Source of the DNA: Oscillospiraceae bacterium
GTDB lineage: Bacteria; Bacillota; Clostridia; Oscillospirales; Ruminococcaceae
Direction of reading: 5' to 3'
DNA: 50,107 nucleotides
NCBI GenBank assembly: GCA_016288755.1
Contig: JAEELE010000102.1
Location: forward strand, 1-50,107
Made by a program: the position numbers and the translations under genes. Below the pieces are notes generated by a model that worked only from the letters and a program-made list of their open reading frames with translations, searched no databases and was not told the origin of the DNA. Below are positions 16,190-24,672 of this stretch, in pieces (position 1 is the stretch's first letter; each line of letters opens with the position of its first letter).

Positions 16190-16276
16190 AACGGTCAAAA
16201 GCGGACAAGCCTGTAATCCCGGCACGTCAGCGCCCGGCAGTCTTGTCAAATGATTGGCAGGGCGTTTTTTTTGACC
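16190..16276 (+). promoter_or_regulatory. Attenuator-like leader of uraA
   Basis: A terminator-like hairpin (CGCCC at 16231-16235 with GGGCG at 16260-16264, plus an inner CAGTC/GATTG stem) ends in eight T residues (16265-16272), before the first gene. A competing pairing is visible: GACAAG (16204-16209) with CTTGTC (16242-16247). In addition GGTCAAAA (16193-16200) can pair with TTTTGACC (16269-16276), burying the T tract. This is the layout of transcription attenuation. I see no clear PyrR-binding consensus, so the ligand or protein is unknown. Confidence 0.55.
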
Positions 16277-16299
16277 ATCCAGGAAGAGGAGGACAAGAT

Positions 16300-17787
16300 A
16301 TGAATCTCACATTCGGCATCTCGGCAAAGCCGCGCCCCGGGCAGCTCATCGTGTTTGCACTCCAGCAGATGCTCGCGATTCTTGCTGCGACAATCGCCGT
16401 TCCGATGATCGTCGGTCACGGTCTGACCCCTGCGGCTGCGATGTTCGGCGCCGGCGTCGGTACGATCGTTTACTGGCTGTTCACACAGCGGAAGAGCCCG
16501 GTGTTCCTCGGTTCTTCCTTCGCCTTCCTCGGGTCGATGTCTGCGGCATTTGCGGGCGGCGTTTCGATGCAGCTCGGCATGCTCGGTCTGATCATCGGTG
16601 CCGCGATGGCTGGCTTTGTCTATGTCCTGATCGCCCTGATCATCAAAGCAGTCGGCGTGGGCTGGCTGAACAAGCTGATGCCCCCGGTCGTCATCGGTCC
16701 GACGGTCGCGATCATCGGTCTGTCGCTCGCCGGCAATGCGGTCAGCGACCTGCAGAAGGGCGATGTGCTGCTTGCGGATTCGTCTGCTGCCGCTTCTCCC
16801 TATGCTGCGATCGCATGTGGTCTGATCACGCTGGCGACGGTCATGATCTGCTCGACCTACGGCAAGCGCATGATGAAGCTGATCCCGTTTATCATCGGCA
16901 TTCTGGTCGGCTATGCCTGTGCCGCGCTGATGACCGTGATCGGTATTCACGACGGCATCGACGCGCTGAAGATCGTTGATTTTAACGTGTTCCGCAGCTA
17001 TATGCTCACGGACGGCGCCGTGACGCTGACGACATTTTTCAGCATTCCCGACCTGACCTTCATGGAGGCATTCAAGGGCACGGGCGAGTTCACCGGCACC
17101 TATTTCGCGACGCTCTTTGCGGCGTATGTTCCGGTCGCATTTGTCGTCTTCGCAGAGCATGTCGCCGACCACAAGAATCTCTCCTCGATCATCAACAAGG
17201 ACCTGCTCGAGGAGCCCGGTCTGCCCCGCACGCTGCTCGGCGACGGCGTCGGCTCGATGGTCGGTGCATTCTTCGGCGGCTGCCCGAATACGACCTACGG
17301 TGAGTCGATCGCATGTGTCGCGATCACCGGAAATGCCAGCACGATCACGATCTTTGCGGCGGCGGTCGGCTGCATCCTGTTCTCGTTCATCACGCCGCTG
17401 GTCGCGTTTGTCGATTCGATCCCGGCATGTGTCATGGGCGGCGTCTGCATCGCGCTTTACGGCTTTATCGCGGTCTCCGGTCTGAAAATGCTCCAGACGG
17501 TCGATCTCGGCAAGAACCGCAACCTGTTCACCGCCTCTGTGATTCTGATTTCGGGCATCGGCGGGCTGAGCCTGAATTTCGGCGCTGTCACGATCACGGA
17601 GGTCGCGACTGCACTGATTCTCGGCATCCTCACAAATCTCATGCTCGCCAAGGCGAACGAGGAGCCGATCTGGGCGCAGTCGGCAGCCGCAAGGGCGGAG
17701 CAGGCTGAGAAGGCTGCACAGGCAAAGAACGCTGCAAAGCCCGCGGCACATAAGTCCCAGCAGCAGCGCAAAAAGAAGAAGCACTGA
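16300..17787 (+). CDS. uraA: Uracil permease (UraA-type, NCS2 family)
   Basis: 495 residues with about 14 membrane segments, as in nucleobase-cation symporters. Family-defining segments: AEHVADHKNLSSIINKDL near the middle (the conserved Glu of helix 8) and GGCPNTTYGESIA (helix 10), both closer to uracil than to xanthine permeases. The C-terminal tail after about residue 455 is Ala/Lys/Gln-rich and cytoplasmic. Start: ATG at 16300 behind GAAGAGGAGGACAAGAT. The last gene of the operon is upp, so imported uracil is converted directly to UMP. Expression is probably attenuated in the leader. Specificity is inferred from motifs and context. Confidence 0.9.
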   Translation: MNLTFGISAKPRPGQLIVFALQQMLAILAATIAVPMIVGHGLTPAAAMFGAGVGTIVYWLFTQRKSPVFLGSSFAFLGSMSAAFAGGVSMQLGMLGLIIGAAMAGFVYVLIALIIKAVGVGWLNKLMPPVVIGPTVAIIGLSLAGNAVSDLQKGDVLLADSSAAASPYAAIACGLITLATVMICSTYGKRMMKLIPFIIGILVGYACAALMTVIGIHDGIDALKIVDFNVFRSYMLTDGAVTLTTFFSIPDLTFMEAFKGTGEFTGTYFATLFAAYVPVAFVVFAEHVADHKNLSSIINKDLLEEPGLPRTLLGDGVGSMVGAFFGGCPNTTYGESIACVAITGNASTITIFAAAVGCILFSFITPLVAFVDSIPACVMGGVCIALYGFIAVSGLKMLQTVDLGKNRNLFTASVILISGIGGLSLNFGAVTITEVATALILGILTNLMLAKANEEPIWAQSAAARAEQAEKAAQAKNAAKPAAHKSQQQRKKKKH

Positions 17788-18185
17788 TGCGTCAGGGTAA
17801 GCTTCGGACTGCCGTGTTTGCGGCTGTTTTCTCCGCTGCCAGCGCGGCAATGCTGATTCTTCGTGCATGCACGGGGACGCGCTACCTTGTCCCGGCGCTC
17901 TGCGGTGCGGATTTCTGTCTGTCGTTCGGGCTCGGGCTTTGGGTGACGCTGCTTGTCCGGTGCATCCGGAAAAAGGGGCGTGCTGCGGTGATCGTGCCGC
18001 TGTGCACGGCGGTCGCCGGGGCGATCTCGGTCGCTGCGGCGGTCTGTATCTGGTGCGGCGGTGAATACGGCGGACTGCTCGGCGCATTTGCGCTGGCGTT
18101 CGTGTCGGTTCCGCTCATTGTCTCTGCGCTGATACAGTATATCCTCCTTCGGTCGTTCGAGCGGAGTTCTCCGCCTGAACAGTGA
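17787..18185 (+). CDS. Small four-helix membrane protein of the uracil operon
   Basis: 132 residues with four hydrophobic segments (about 8-26, 34-57, 67-88 and 95-118). The start overlaps the uraA stop (TGATG), so translation is coupled. I do not recognise the family, and the hydrophobic segments carry no catalytic motif. Its place between uraA and upp suggests an accessory membrane role in pyrimidine uptake, but it could equally be an unrelated passenger. Confidence 0.7.
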   Translation: MRQGKLRTAVFAAVFSAASAAMLILRACTGTRYLVPALCGADFCLSFGLGLWVTLLVRCIRKKGRAAVIVPLCTAVAGAISVAAAVCIWCGGEYGGLLGAFALAFVSVPLIVSALIQYILLRSFERSSPPEQ

Positions 18186-18226
18186 CCGCATGGTACAATA
18201 ATCTTGCACAGAAAGGAAATCAGATC

Positions 18227-18856
18227 ATGGGAAAGACTGTTATTTTGGAGCATCCGCTGATTCAGCACAAAATCTCGCTGCTGCGCGATGAGCGCACGGG
18301 CACGCGCGATTTCCGCATTCTGGTCGAGGAGATCGCGATGCTGATGGGCTTTGAGGCACTGCGCGACCTGCCGACCGAGCTGGTCGAGGTCAAGACGCCG
18401 ATCACAACGGCAATGGTGCCGATGCTTTCGGGCAAGAAGCTCGCCGTTGTGCCGATCCTCCGTGCGGGTCTCGGCATGGTTGACGGCATCCTGAAGCTCG
18501 TGCCGTCTGCGAAGGTCGGGCACATCGGGCTCTACCGCGACGAGGTGACCCATGAGCCGCACGAGTATTACTGCAAGCTGCCCGGCGGCATCGAGGACAG
18601 ACTGGTGATCCTTTGCGACCCGATGCTCGCGACCGGCGGCTCTGCGGTTCAGGCAGTCGATTTCATCAAGGAGAAGGGCTGCAATAATATCAAGTTCATG
18701 TGCATCATCGCGGCGCCGGAGGGCTTGAAGGCGCTGCGCGCGGCACATCCGGACATTGACATCTACTGCGGCTGCCTTGACAGCCATCTGAACGAAGACG
18801 CCTATATCGTGCCCGGTCTGGGCGATGCCGGCGACAGAATCTTCGGTACGAAATAA
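18227..18856 (+). CDS. upp: Uracil phosphoribosyltransferase
   Basis: 209 residues, the standard length. Converts uracil and PRPP to UMP. The PRPP-binding loop [15 protein letters not shown] is present (about residues 129-143), as is the uracil-binding C-terminus [17 protein letters not shown]. The N-terminal [20 protein letters not shown] is typical. Start: ATG after AAAGGAAATCAGATC; the frame from 18182 has no site. Last gene of the uraA operon, followed by a strong terminator. A TACAAT hexamer near 18193 might give a weak internal promoter, but no -35 box is convincing. Confidence 0.97.
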   Translation: MGKTVILEHPLIQHKISLLRDERTGTRDFRILVEEIAMLMGFEALRDLPTELVEVKTPITTAMVPMLSGKKLAVVPILRAGLGMVDGILKLVPSAKVGHIGLYRDEVTHEPHEYYCKLPGGIEDRLVILCDPMLATGGSAVQAVDFIKEKGCNNIKFMCIIAAPEGLKALRAAHPDIDIYCGCLDSHLNEDAYIVPGLGDAGDRIFGTK

Positions 18857-18861
18857 CAGAC

Positions 18862-18895
18862 AAACGCGCAGAGTGTGATGCTCTGCGCGTTTTCT
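18862..18895 (+). terminator. Terminator of the uraA-upp operon
   Basis: AACGCGCAGAG (18863-18873) pairs perfectly with CTCTGCGCGTT (18881-18891), then TTCTG. Confidence 0.85.
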
Positions 18896-18896
18896 G

Positions 18897-18936
18897 CATC
18901 AAAAAGCAGCGCAGGCTTTCCGTGAGCCTGCGCTGC
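18897..18936 (-). terminator. Terminator of the carboxypeptidase-like gene
   Basis: GCAGCGCAGGCT (18906-18917) pairs with AGCCTGCGCTGC (18925-18936). The T run (TTTTTG) follows on the minus strand. Confidence 0.85.
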
Positions 18937-18942
18937 TGCTGT

Positions 18943-20328
18943 TTACTGCGGTCTGCGGGGACGCTGCGGGCGCTTTTTGCGCTCGATGCGGAAGCGGATT
19001 GCGAAGAAGATGCACAATGCGATATAGAGGATGCTGAGAATCAGTCCCCAGACCCATGTCTTTTTCAGATACTTGGATTTGAAGAAGCCCGGTATTTCCG
19101 CGAGGTTGTATTTCCAGAAGGAGCGCTCGACGGAGGAGCTTGCCACGAGGTCGATCTCCGCAAGGGTCTCGCCGGAGAGCTTGAGCGTCAGCGTGCCGAG
19201 CTTGTCGCCCGCCCTGACCGGCGCGGGAATCGGGTTGTTGTCGTCGTAGAGCCATGTTTTGATCTGCTGCACGGAGCTGATATCGGCGGTGTCGCACCAG
19301 ATGCAGGAGTAGCCGGACGCGGGCTTTGCGATGACGTAATTGTTCCCGTCGGCATTGGCGACGGCACGCTCGCCCATTTCGGTCGAATCCTTGATGATCG
19401 ACTGGAAGGACAGGTGCATGAACGCCCACTCCAGAATGTTTTTGGCATCCTCCTGATGATAGAAGTGCGATTTGCCGTCGGCGTCGTAGATCGGCGAATT
19501 GAGGCAGACCAGCAGATAGTTGTTGCCGTCGCGGGATGCCTTGCACGCGATCGAGCGTCCGCCCTCCTGCAGATTGCCCGTCTTGATGCCGCGGACACCG
19601 TTGCAGAAGTATTTGTCGCCGCTGACGCTCATCGTGTTGGAGTGCGTCCACTTCCACTTTTCCTCTTTGCCGAGGCTGGCGGCATTGGCGGGGGTGTAGC
19701 TCTGCGCACAGGCGATGCCCTCAAAGCGCGGAACGGTCATGGCGTAATTGAGCAGCGTCATCATGTCGCGTGCCGTGCTGACCTGTCGGGCGCTGTAAAG
19801 ACCGGTCGCATTGGTGAAGCGCGTGTTTTCCATTTTCAGCTCGGCAGCCTTTGCGTTCATCAGCTCGACGAATGCCTGCTCATTGCCGCTGCCGAAGTGG
19901 GTTGCCAGCATGATCGACGCCTCGCACGAGGAGGTCAGCATCATCGCATAGAGCAGGTCCTCTACGGAGAGCGTGTCTCCGGCGTTGATCTCGGCATAGC
20001 GCAGATCGCTCTGGTATTCATAGGTCGTGAACGGCGCAAAGAGCTCGTTGTTTGCGGTGATCTTCTCCCCGGAGATATCCGAACAGTTTTCCAGAACGAC
20101 CACTGCCGTCATGATCTGTGTGAGTGCGGCGGGCATCTGCTTCATATCGGCGTTTTTCTCGTAGACGATCGAGCCGACGTCGAGATTATAGAGCACAGCG
20201 GCTTCGCTGTAGACTGTGGTATTCGGTGTGAATGCAAGCGCCCCTGCGCGCTGGGGAATCACAGACTGCACCGCAATGACAGCGCTCATCAGAACACCTG
20301 CCAGGGCAGTGAACAGACGTTTTTGCAT
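18943..20328 (-). CDS. D-alanyl-D-alanine carboxypeptidase-like protein lacking catalytic residues
   Basis: 461 residues: signal peptide (about 1-31), a DacA-like transpeptidase fold (about 40-300), a C-terminal beta domain, and a final membrane helix (about 420-445) with a basic tail (ERKKRPQRPRRPQ). In active enzymes the first motif is SxxK within ASTTKIMTA; here it reads AALTQIMTA, so both the nucleophile Ser and the Lys are replaced (Ala and Gln). The second motif, S-x-N, reads SSC. Only the third, KTG (GIKTGN), is intact. The fold is otherwise well kept and the frame is undisturbed, so this is probably a functional pseudoenzyme that binds wall material or partners. Start: ATG at 20326-20328, 9 bases after GGAG; the ATG closer to that site is too near. 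Confidence 0.85.
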   Translation of the reverse strand: MQKRLFTALAGVLMSAVIAVQSVIPQRAGALAFTPNTTVYSEAAVLYNLDVGSIVYEKNADMKQMPAALTQIMTAVVVLENCSDISGEKITANNELFAPFTTYEYQSDLRYAEINAGDTLSVEDLLYAMMLTSSCEASIMLATHFGSGNEQAFVELMNAKAAELKMENTRFTNATGLYSARQVSTARDMMTLLNYAMTVPRFEGIACAQSYTPANAASLGKEEKWKWTHSNTMSVSGDKYFCNGVRGIKTGNLQEGGRSIACKASRDGNNYLLVCLNSPIYDADGKSHFYHQEDAKNILEWAFMHLSFQSIIKDSTEMGERAVANADGNNYVIAKPASGYSCIWCDTADISSVQQIKTWLYDDNNPIPAPVRAGDKLGTLTLKLSGETLAEIDLVASSSVERSFWKYNLAEIPGFFKSKYLKKTWVWGLILSILYIALCIFFAIRFRIERKKRPQRPRRPQ

Positions 20329-20362
20329 GGGTTCCATCTCCTTAATTGACATGATACCTATT

Positions 20363-20391
20363 ATTATACCAGAAAAACCGCAAAAATGGAA
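20363..20391 (-). promoter_or_regulatory. Promoter of the carboxypeptidase-like gene
   Basis: Minus strand: TTCCAT (20386-20391), 17 bases, TATAAT (20363-20368). The -10 is perfect, the -35 weak. Confidence 0.6.
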
Positions 20392-20436
20392 TACCCTTTT
20401 GCAAAAAAAAGCGGATTTTTTCGGAAAAAGTCATTT

Positions 20437-21417
20437 TCATGGGGCTTCTGCCGCGGAATACATCCCGCACAGGCGGTTGAGCGTCTGAATGAAGTCATCG
20501 CGGATATGCTGCGGCGCGAGAATCTCGATCATGTCGCCGTAGCGGAGCACCCAGCTGTTGAAGTTGCTGCTGATGCCGACCGTCGCACGGATGATGACGC
20601 TGTCGGGGTGATCGGGGTCGTCCTGCGAATCCGCATATTTTCCGAACGTTTCGAGCATTTCGTCGAGCAGGCGCCGCTTGACGCGGAGCTTCAGGCGCAC
20701 CGATTCTTTGATATCGAAGATGTCGACGAGTGCGCATTCGGGGCGGGGGAGGGCACGCCTGCCGCGGCAGATATTGCCGGCAGTGACCCGCCGCATCCGG
20801 TCGATGCGGTAGACTCTCCGGCGGTCGGTCTCCGTTTCGGTGCAGATGAGATAGAAGCGCTCGTTGAAATAGAGCACCTCGACCGGCACGATGCTGCGCT
20901 CCTTCCACTCAAACTGAATGACGCCGTGGACGTCGTATTTGCCGTATTCAAAATTGATCATGCGCTTCTCGGAGATGATGCGGTGAATCTCCTCGAGGTT
21001 TTTGAGCAGATCGGAGGCAGGCGTGCGGTGCGAGAGCTGCACGCGGCTGATCAGCTGCCGCACGTTCTTGTCAGAGCAGAGCCCCTCGAATTTTTTGATC
21101 AGCGCTTTCATTTCGCGGTCGGAGATGAAACGGTTGATGGAGACCGAATCGACAATGAAGCGAATCTCGTTGAAGGTGAAGCCGCGGGAGATCAGCCGGT
21201 AATAGGCGGTGTTGTGCGCGCCGGGGTTGCGTTCAAACTGATACTGACCGGTCGCCTCGATGCGGTCGAGGTCGCGCCGGACGGTGAGGGCGGTCACTTC
21301 GCCGATGTTGGTGTTGTCAGCCAGATAGTCCTGAATCATGCGGACGGTGACGCCGGGCGGGTCTGCGGCACAGCGTGTCAGATAATCGGCGATCAGCAGA
21401 ATGCGTTCGTGGTCCAT
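20437..21417 (-). CDS. WYL-domain transcriptional regulator (DeoR-type HTH)
   Basis: 326 residues. N-terminal winged helix (about 1-65, with LTVRRDLDRIEATGQYQFER as the recognition part), a helical middle, and a WYL domain (about 150-240; VPVEVLYFNERFYLICTETE, then RRVYRIDRMRRV), followed by a C-terminal extension. WYL proteins bind nucleic acids or nucleotides through this domain and often control stress or defence genes; the target here is unknown. Start: ATG at 21415-21417 behind AAAGGATG; the extended frame upstream to 21594 overlaps the neighbouring gene antiparallel to its own frame and is not supported. It lies 49 bases after the ABC-F stop on the same strand, so cotranscription is possible. 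Confidence 0.85.
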   Translation of the reverse strand: MDHERILLIADYLTRCAADPPGVTVRMIQDYLADNTNIGEVTALTVRRDLDRIEATGQYQFERNPGAHNTAYYRLISRGFTFNEIRFIVDSVSINRFISDREMKALIKKFEGLCSDKNVRQLISRVQLSHRTPASDLLKNLEEIHRIISEKRMINFEYGKYDVHGVIQFEWKERSIVPVEVLYFNERFYLICTETETDRRRVYRIDRMRRVTAGNICRGRRALPRPECALVDIFDIKESVRLKLRVKRRLLDEMLETFGKYADSQDDPDHPDSVIIRATVGISSNFNSWVLRYGDMIEILAPQHIRDDFIQTLNRLCGMYSAAEAP

Positions 21418-21466
21418 AGGTGCACATCCTTTCAGAATATCCCTGTTCAGTTTTTGGGGCTGGGAA

Positions 21467-22960
21467 TCATCGCAGCGATATCTCTTTTGTCGCGATATTC
21501 CGCCGGAATGCCGCGTCGTGCTCGACAAACAGCAGCGTCGCGCCGCTGTCGCGAAGGAGCGATTCCAGCTGCATCCGCGAGATGATATCCACATAGTTCA
21601 GCGGCTCATCCCAGACATAGAGATGCGCCCGCTCACAAAGGCTCCGCGCGAGCAGTACCTTTTTCTTCATGCCCTCACTGCCGGATTCCAGCGCCGTCTC
21701 AAACTGCCGCCGCTCAAACCCCATCTTCCGCAGGATCGCCAGAAACAGCGGCATGCCGATTCCCGCAGCATCCGCATATTCCCGCAGCGTGCCGCGCAGG
21801 TGCGAGGTGTCCTGCGAGACATAGGAGATGCGCAGCCCGCTGCCGGTCATCAAAGTGCCCGTGTGTGCGATCTCCTCGCCGCAGATCAGACGCAGCAGCG
21901 TGGATTTTCCGCTGCCGTTCTTTCCGGTGACGGCAATGCGGTCGCCGTTCAGAATATCAAAATTCACTCCGCTGCAGACACATTTGTCGCCGTAATACAG
22001 CGCGAGGTCCGCCGCATGGATCAGCACGCGCTGCGGGTATTTCTCCGGTGAGAGCCGCAGCTCCGCGGTTTCCTCAATGTCCTGCAGAAGCCCTTCCTTT
22101 GCCTCGATCTCACGGGCAATGCGCTTCTCCGTGCTGGCGACGCGGCTCTGCATTTTCTTCGTTTTCGCGCCGATATAGGAGCGCGTGGAGATCATGCGGT
22201 CATGCTCCTTCACCGGGTCATAGCCGATCTTCGAGCGTTCGCTTTTGTCCGCCCATTCCGCGGTGCGGCGGGCGGCGTCGCGGAGCTTTCTGATCTCGCG
22301 GCGATGCTTCTCATTCTCCGCCTCCGCAAACCGGTCTGCGCGCTGCTTGTTCTCCTGCCATGCGGAGAAGCTCCCGCTCTGCACCTCGACAGATGCGCGG
22401 TTCAGCACCAGCACATGGTCGATACAGGCATCCAGCAGATCACGGTCGTGCGAAACGAGGATGAACCCCTTTTTGCGCCGGAGATAGGCGCCGACCTTCG
22501 CACGCGCTGCCTCGTCGAGATGGTCTGTCGGCTCGTCAATCAGCAGAAACCGGTGTTCTCCGAGAAACATTGCCGCGAGCAGGAGCTTTGTGCGCTCGCC
22601 GCCGGACAGCGTCGAAAACGGGCGGCAGAGCGTCTCTGCATCGACATCGAGCAGCGATGCCTCGCGCAGCAGCTCCCACTCCTCCGCTGCCGGGCAGACA
22701 GACTGCAGCACCGTCAGCGTGTCGCGCGAGGGGTCTCCCGTTTCGCACGGAAAATACGCAAATTCGGCATTGGTGACGATGCTGCCCTCATAGGGGTATT
22801 GCCCCGTGAGCAGCCGCAGAAGGGTCGTCTTGCCTCTTCCGTTTCTGCCGATCAGCCCGAGCCGCCAGCTCGTATCGACGGTGAAGCTGACATGCGAAAA
22901 GACCGGCTCGCTGCTGTCAGGATAGCGAAAGCTCAGGTCGGATACACAGATCTGTGACAC
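21467..22960 (-). CDS. ABC-F type ribosomal protection protein (Lsa-like)
   Basis: 497 residues from a GTG start (22958-22960, behind GGGAGGGCTGCCC), matching the length of Lsa-family proteins. Two ATPase modules in one chain without membrane segments: Walker A GRNGRGKTT, signature LSGGERTKLLLA and Walker B LLIDEPTDHLD in the first; GKNGSGKST, a degenerate signature (SEGMKKKVLLA) and VWDEPLNYVD in the second. The DEPLNY motif and the degenerate second signature are typical of the Lsa/Vga group, which dislodge lincosamides, streptogramin A and pleuromutilins from the ribosome. Other ABC-F proteins act in translation without resistance, so drug specificity is inference. An in-frame ATG at 23024-23026 with AGGAAG upstream is an alternative start adding 22 residues. 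Confidence 0.85.
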   Translation of the reverse strand: MSQICVSDLSFRYPDSSEPVFSHVSFTVDTSWRLGLIGRNGRGKTTLLRLLTGQYPYEGSIVTNAEFAYFPCETGDPSRDTLTVLQSVCPAAEEWELLREASLLDVDAETLCRPFSTLSGGERTKLLLAAMFLGEHRFLLIDEPTDHLDEAARAKVGAYLRRKKGFILVSHDRDLLDACIDHVLVLNRASVEVQSGSFSAWQENKQRADRFAEAENEKHRREIRKLRDAARRTAEWADKSERSKIGYDPVKEHDRMISTRSYIGAKTKKMQSRVASTEKRIAREIEAKEGLLQDIEETAELRLSPEKYPQRVLIHAADLALYYGDKCVCSGVNFDILNGDRIAVTGKNGSGKSTLLRLICGEEIAHTGTLMTGSGLRISYVSQDTSHLRGTLREYADAAGIGMPLFLAILRKMGFERRQFETALESGSEGMKKKVLLARSLCERAHLYVWDEPLNYVDIISRMQLESLLRDSGATLLFVEHDAAFRRNIATKEISLR

Positions 22961-23055
22961 GGGCAGCCCTCCCTTCGATTCCGGCTTCTGTCCGGATCTG
23001 CGCCTTGCAGACAGAATTGCAGGCATCTGTTTCTTCCTGCCTTTGATCATTATAT

Positions 23056-23084
23056 AGTATAGCATAAGCGCGGGAAAAATGCAA
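23056..23084 (-). promoter_or_regulatory. Promoter of the ABC-F gene
   Basis: Minus strand: TTGCAT (23079-23084), 17 bases beginning with a T tract, TATACT (23056-23061). The leader to the GTG start is about 90 bases. Confidence 0.75.
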
Positions 23085-23197
23085 GCGGATTCTTTTCCAG
23101 TTGTGCATATTCTGAACATCTGGCGCGGTATAATACAGTCAGAGGATGGGAAACATCCGAAGAGAAAGGCAACCCGCAGAACGAAAGGAGAACCGTT

Positions 23198-23326
23198 ATG
23201 ATTCTGATCAAGCTCGCCCTCTACTGCATCGGCGCAATGTTCCTCTTCCGCAAGACCTATGCCGCTGTCTGGCACGACCTCTACGGCAGCGAGCAGAGCA
23301 GCAGCCACGCGGAGTACCGTGACTGA
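23198..23326 (+). CDS. Small membrane protein, 42 residues
   Basis: Reads MILIKLALYCIGAMFLFRKT, then YAAVWHDLYGSEQSSSHAEY and a final RD. One hydrophobic helix (about 2-17) is followed by a polar tail. It is supported by a good site (AAAGGAG, 7 bases before the ATG), a perfect TATAAT at 23129-23134 upstream, and its own terminator 6 bases after the stop. I do not recognise the family. Confidence 0.65.
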   Translation: MILIKLALYCIGAMFLFRKTYAAVWHDLYGSEQSSSHAEYRD

Positions 23327-23332
23327 GCACAG

Positions 23333-23364
23333 GCGGGACTGTCACAGGGCAGTCCCGCTTTCGC
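23333..23364 (+). terminator. Terminator of the 42-residue protein gene
   Basis: GCGGGACTG (23333-23341) pairs with CAGTCCCGC (23350-23358), followed by TTTCGCTTT. Confidence 0.8.
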
Positions 23365-23449
23365 TTTGCCTGAAACACACGCCTGAACCCATTGCGCTTT
23401 CCCGCAAATGCCCGTGATCCGCAGCGGTCATTTCATGAAAAATCCCCCA

Positions 23450-23478
23450 TTGCATTTTTCGTCGGAATATGCTATAAT
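23450..23478 (+). promoter_or_regulatory. Promoter of the iscS-thiI operon
   Basis: TTGCAT (23450-23455), 17 bases starting with a T tract, TATAAT (23473-23478). Confidence 0.85.
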
Positions 23479-23508
23479 AATATGATACCAAAATCGGAGG
23501 CTAACAAC

Positions 23509-24645
23509 ATGTCGATCTATCTGGATTCTGCCGCGACCACGAAGCCCTGCGCGGCATGTATTCAAGCAATCCATTCCGCCCTTGAGACACAGTACGGCAA
23601 TCCGTCCTCCCTGCACACACTCGGTCTGGAGGCAGAGCTGACGGTCGCTGCGGCACGGAAGCAGGTCGCTGCGGCGCTGCACTGCCCCCCTGAGAACCTC
23701 ACCTTCACCTCCGGCGCGACCGAGAGCAGCCATCTCGCGATCCGCGGCGCTGCTGCCGCTTACGGCAAACGCAAAAAACGTGCCGTCACGACGACGGTGG
23801 AGCATGCCTCTGTCCGCGCCGCGTTTGACAGGCTGGAGGAGGAGGGCTTCACGGTCATTCGCGTGGCGCCCCGCGCAGACGGTGTGCTGCATGTGGAGGA
23901 TTTCGTGTCGGCGGTCGATGACGACACCTGCCTTGTCAGCATGATGCTGGTCAACAACGAGACCGGCGCTGTGCTGCCGGTCGCGGAGAGCTTTGCGCAG
24001 ATCAAGCGTGCATATCCGCAGATCATCACGCACTGCGATGCGGTGCAGGGCTTTCTGAAGCTCTCGTTCACGCCCGAAAAGCTCAGCGCCGATCTGCTGA
24101 CCGTCAGCGGACACAAGGTGCACGCGGCAAAGGGCGTCGGCGCGCTCTGTCACAAAAAGGGCATCCGTCTGGTGCCGCTGCTGACCGGCGGCGAGCAGGA
24201 GGGCGGCTTGCGCGCAGGAACCGAATCCGTTCCGCTGATCGCGGGCTTCGGAGCGGCGTGTGCGTCGCTCTCGGATGTATCTGCACGCTATGCGCGCATG
24301 TGCGCACTGCGGAGCGAGGCTGCCGCAATGCTTTCGGCTGTCGGCGGCGTCACGGTGCAGTCACCGGAAAACGGCTCGCCGTATATCCTGAGCTTTTCGG
24401 TGAAGGGGCTGCGCTCGGAAACCATGCTGCATTTTCTCGCAGAACGCGGGATTTATGTATCCAGCGGTTCGGCATGTTCAAAGGGCAAACAGAGCGGTGT
24501 GCTGGAGCAATTCGGCATTTCCCGGAGTGCGGCAGACAGCACGCTGCGCGTGAGCTTCTGTGCGGAAAATACCGCTGCGGATATCGCGGCGCTCTGTGAC
24601 GCCCTGCGTGAGGCGCAGGAAAAGCTGGTGCACAAAAAAGGGTGA
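23509..24645 (+). CDS. Cysteine desulfurase (IscS/NifS family) paired with ThiI
   Basis: 378 residues. PLP enzyme that takes sulfur from cysteine. The PLP-binding lysine lies in SGHKVHAAKG; the catalytic Cys is in the mobile loop SSGSACSKGKQSGVLEQFG. The N-terminus YLDSAATTKP and the cofactor segment TSGATES are standard. Start: ATG after TCGGAGG; the longer frame from 23392 overlaps the promoter. The operon continues with a GNAT gene and thiI. In Bacillus subtilis a dedicated desulfurase (NifZ) sits next to thiI and supplies sulfur for 4-thiouridine in tRNA, so the same partnership is likely here. Confidence 0.92.
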   Translation: MSIYLDSAATTKPCAACIQAIHSALETQYGNPSSLHTLGLEAELTVAAARKQVAAALHCPPENLTFTSGATESSHLAIRGAAAAYGKRKKRAVTTTVEHASVRAAFDRLEEEGFTVIRVAPRADGVLHVEDFVSAVDDDTCLVSMMLVNNETGAVLPVAESFAQIKRAYPQIITHCDAVQGFLKLSFTPEKLSADLLTVSGHKVHAAKGVGALCHKKGIRLVPLLTGGEQEGGLRAGTESVPLIAGFGAACASLSDVSARYARMCALRSEAAAMLSAVGGVTVQSPENGSPYILSFSVKGLRSETMLHFLAERGIYVSSGSACSKGKQSGVLEQFGISRSAADSTLRVSFCAENTAADIAALCDALREAQEKLVHKKG

Positions 24646-24672
24646 CAGAGAGTCATCTATGAGGAATCATGT

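Noticed and set aside
16190..16299. PyrR-binding site or purine/xanthine riboswitch in the uraA leader
   Set aside because: Neither the PyrR loop consensus nor conserved purine riboswitch segments could be found; only the attenuator-like folding is reported.
16246..18087. 613-codon frame opposite uraA
   Set aside because: Shadow frame rich in Arg, His and Asp, typical of antisense to GC-rich coding; uraA is clear.
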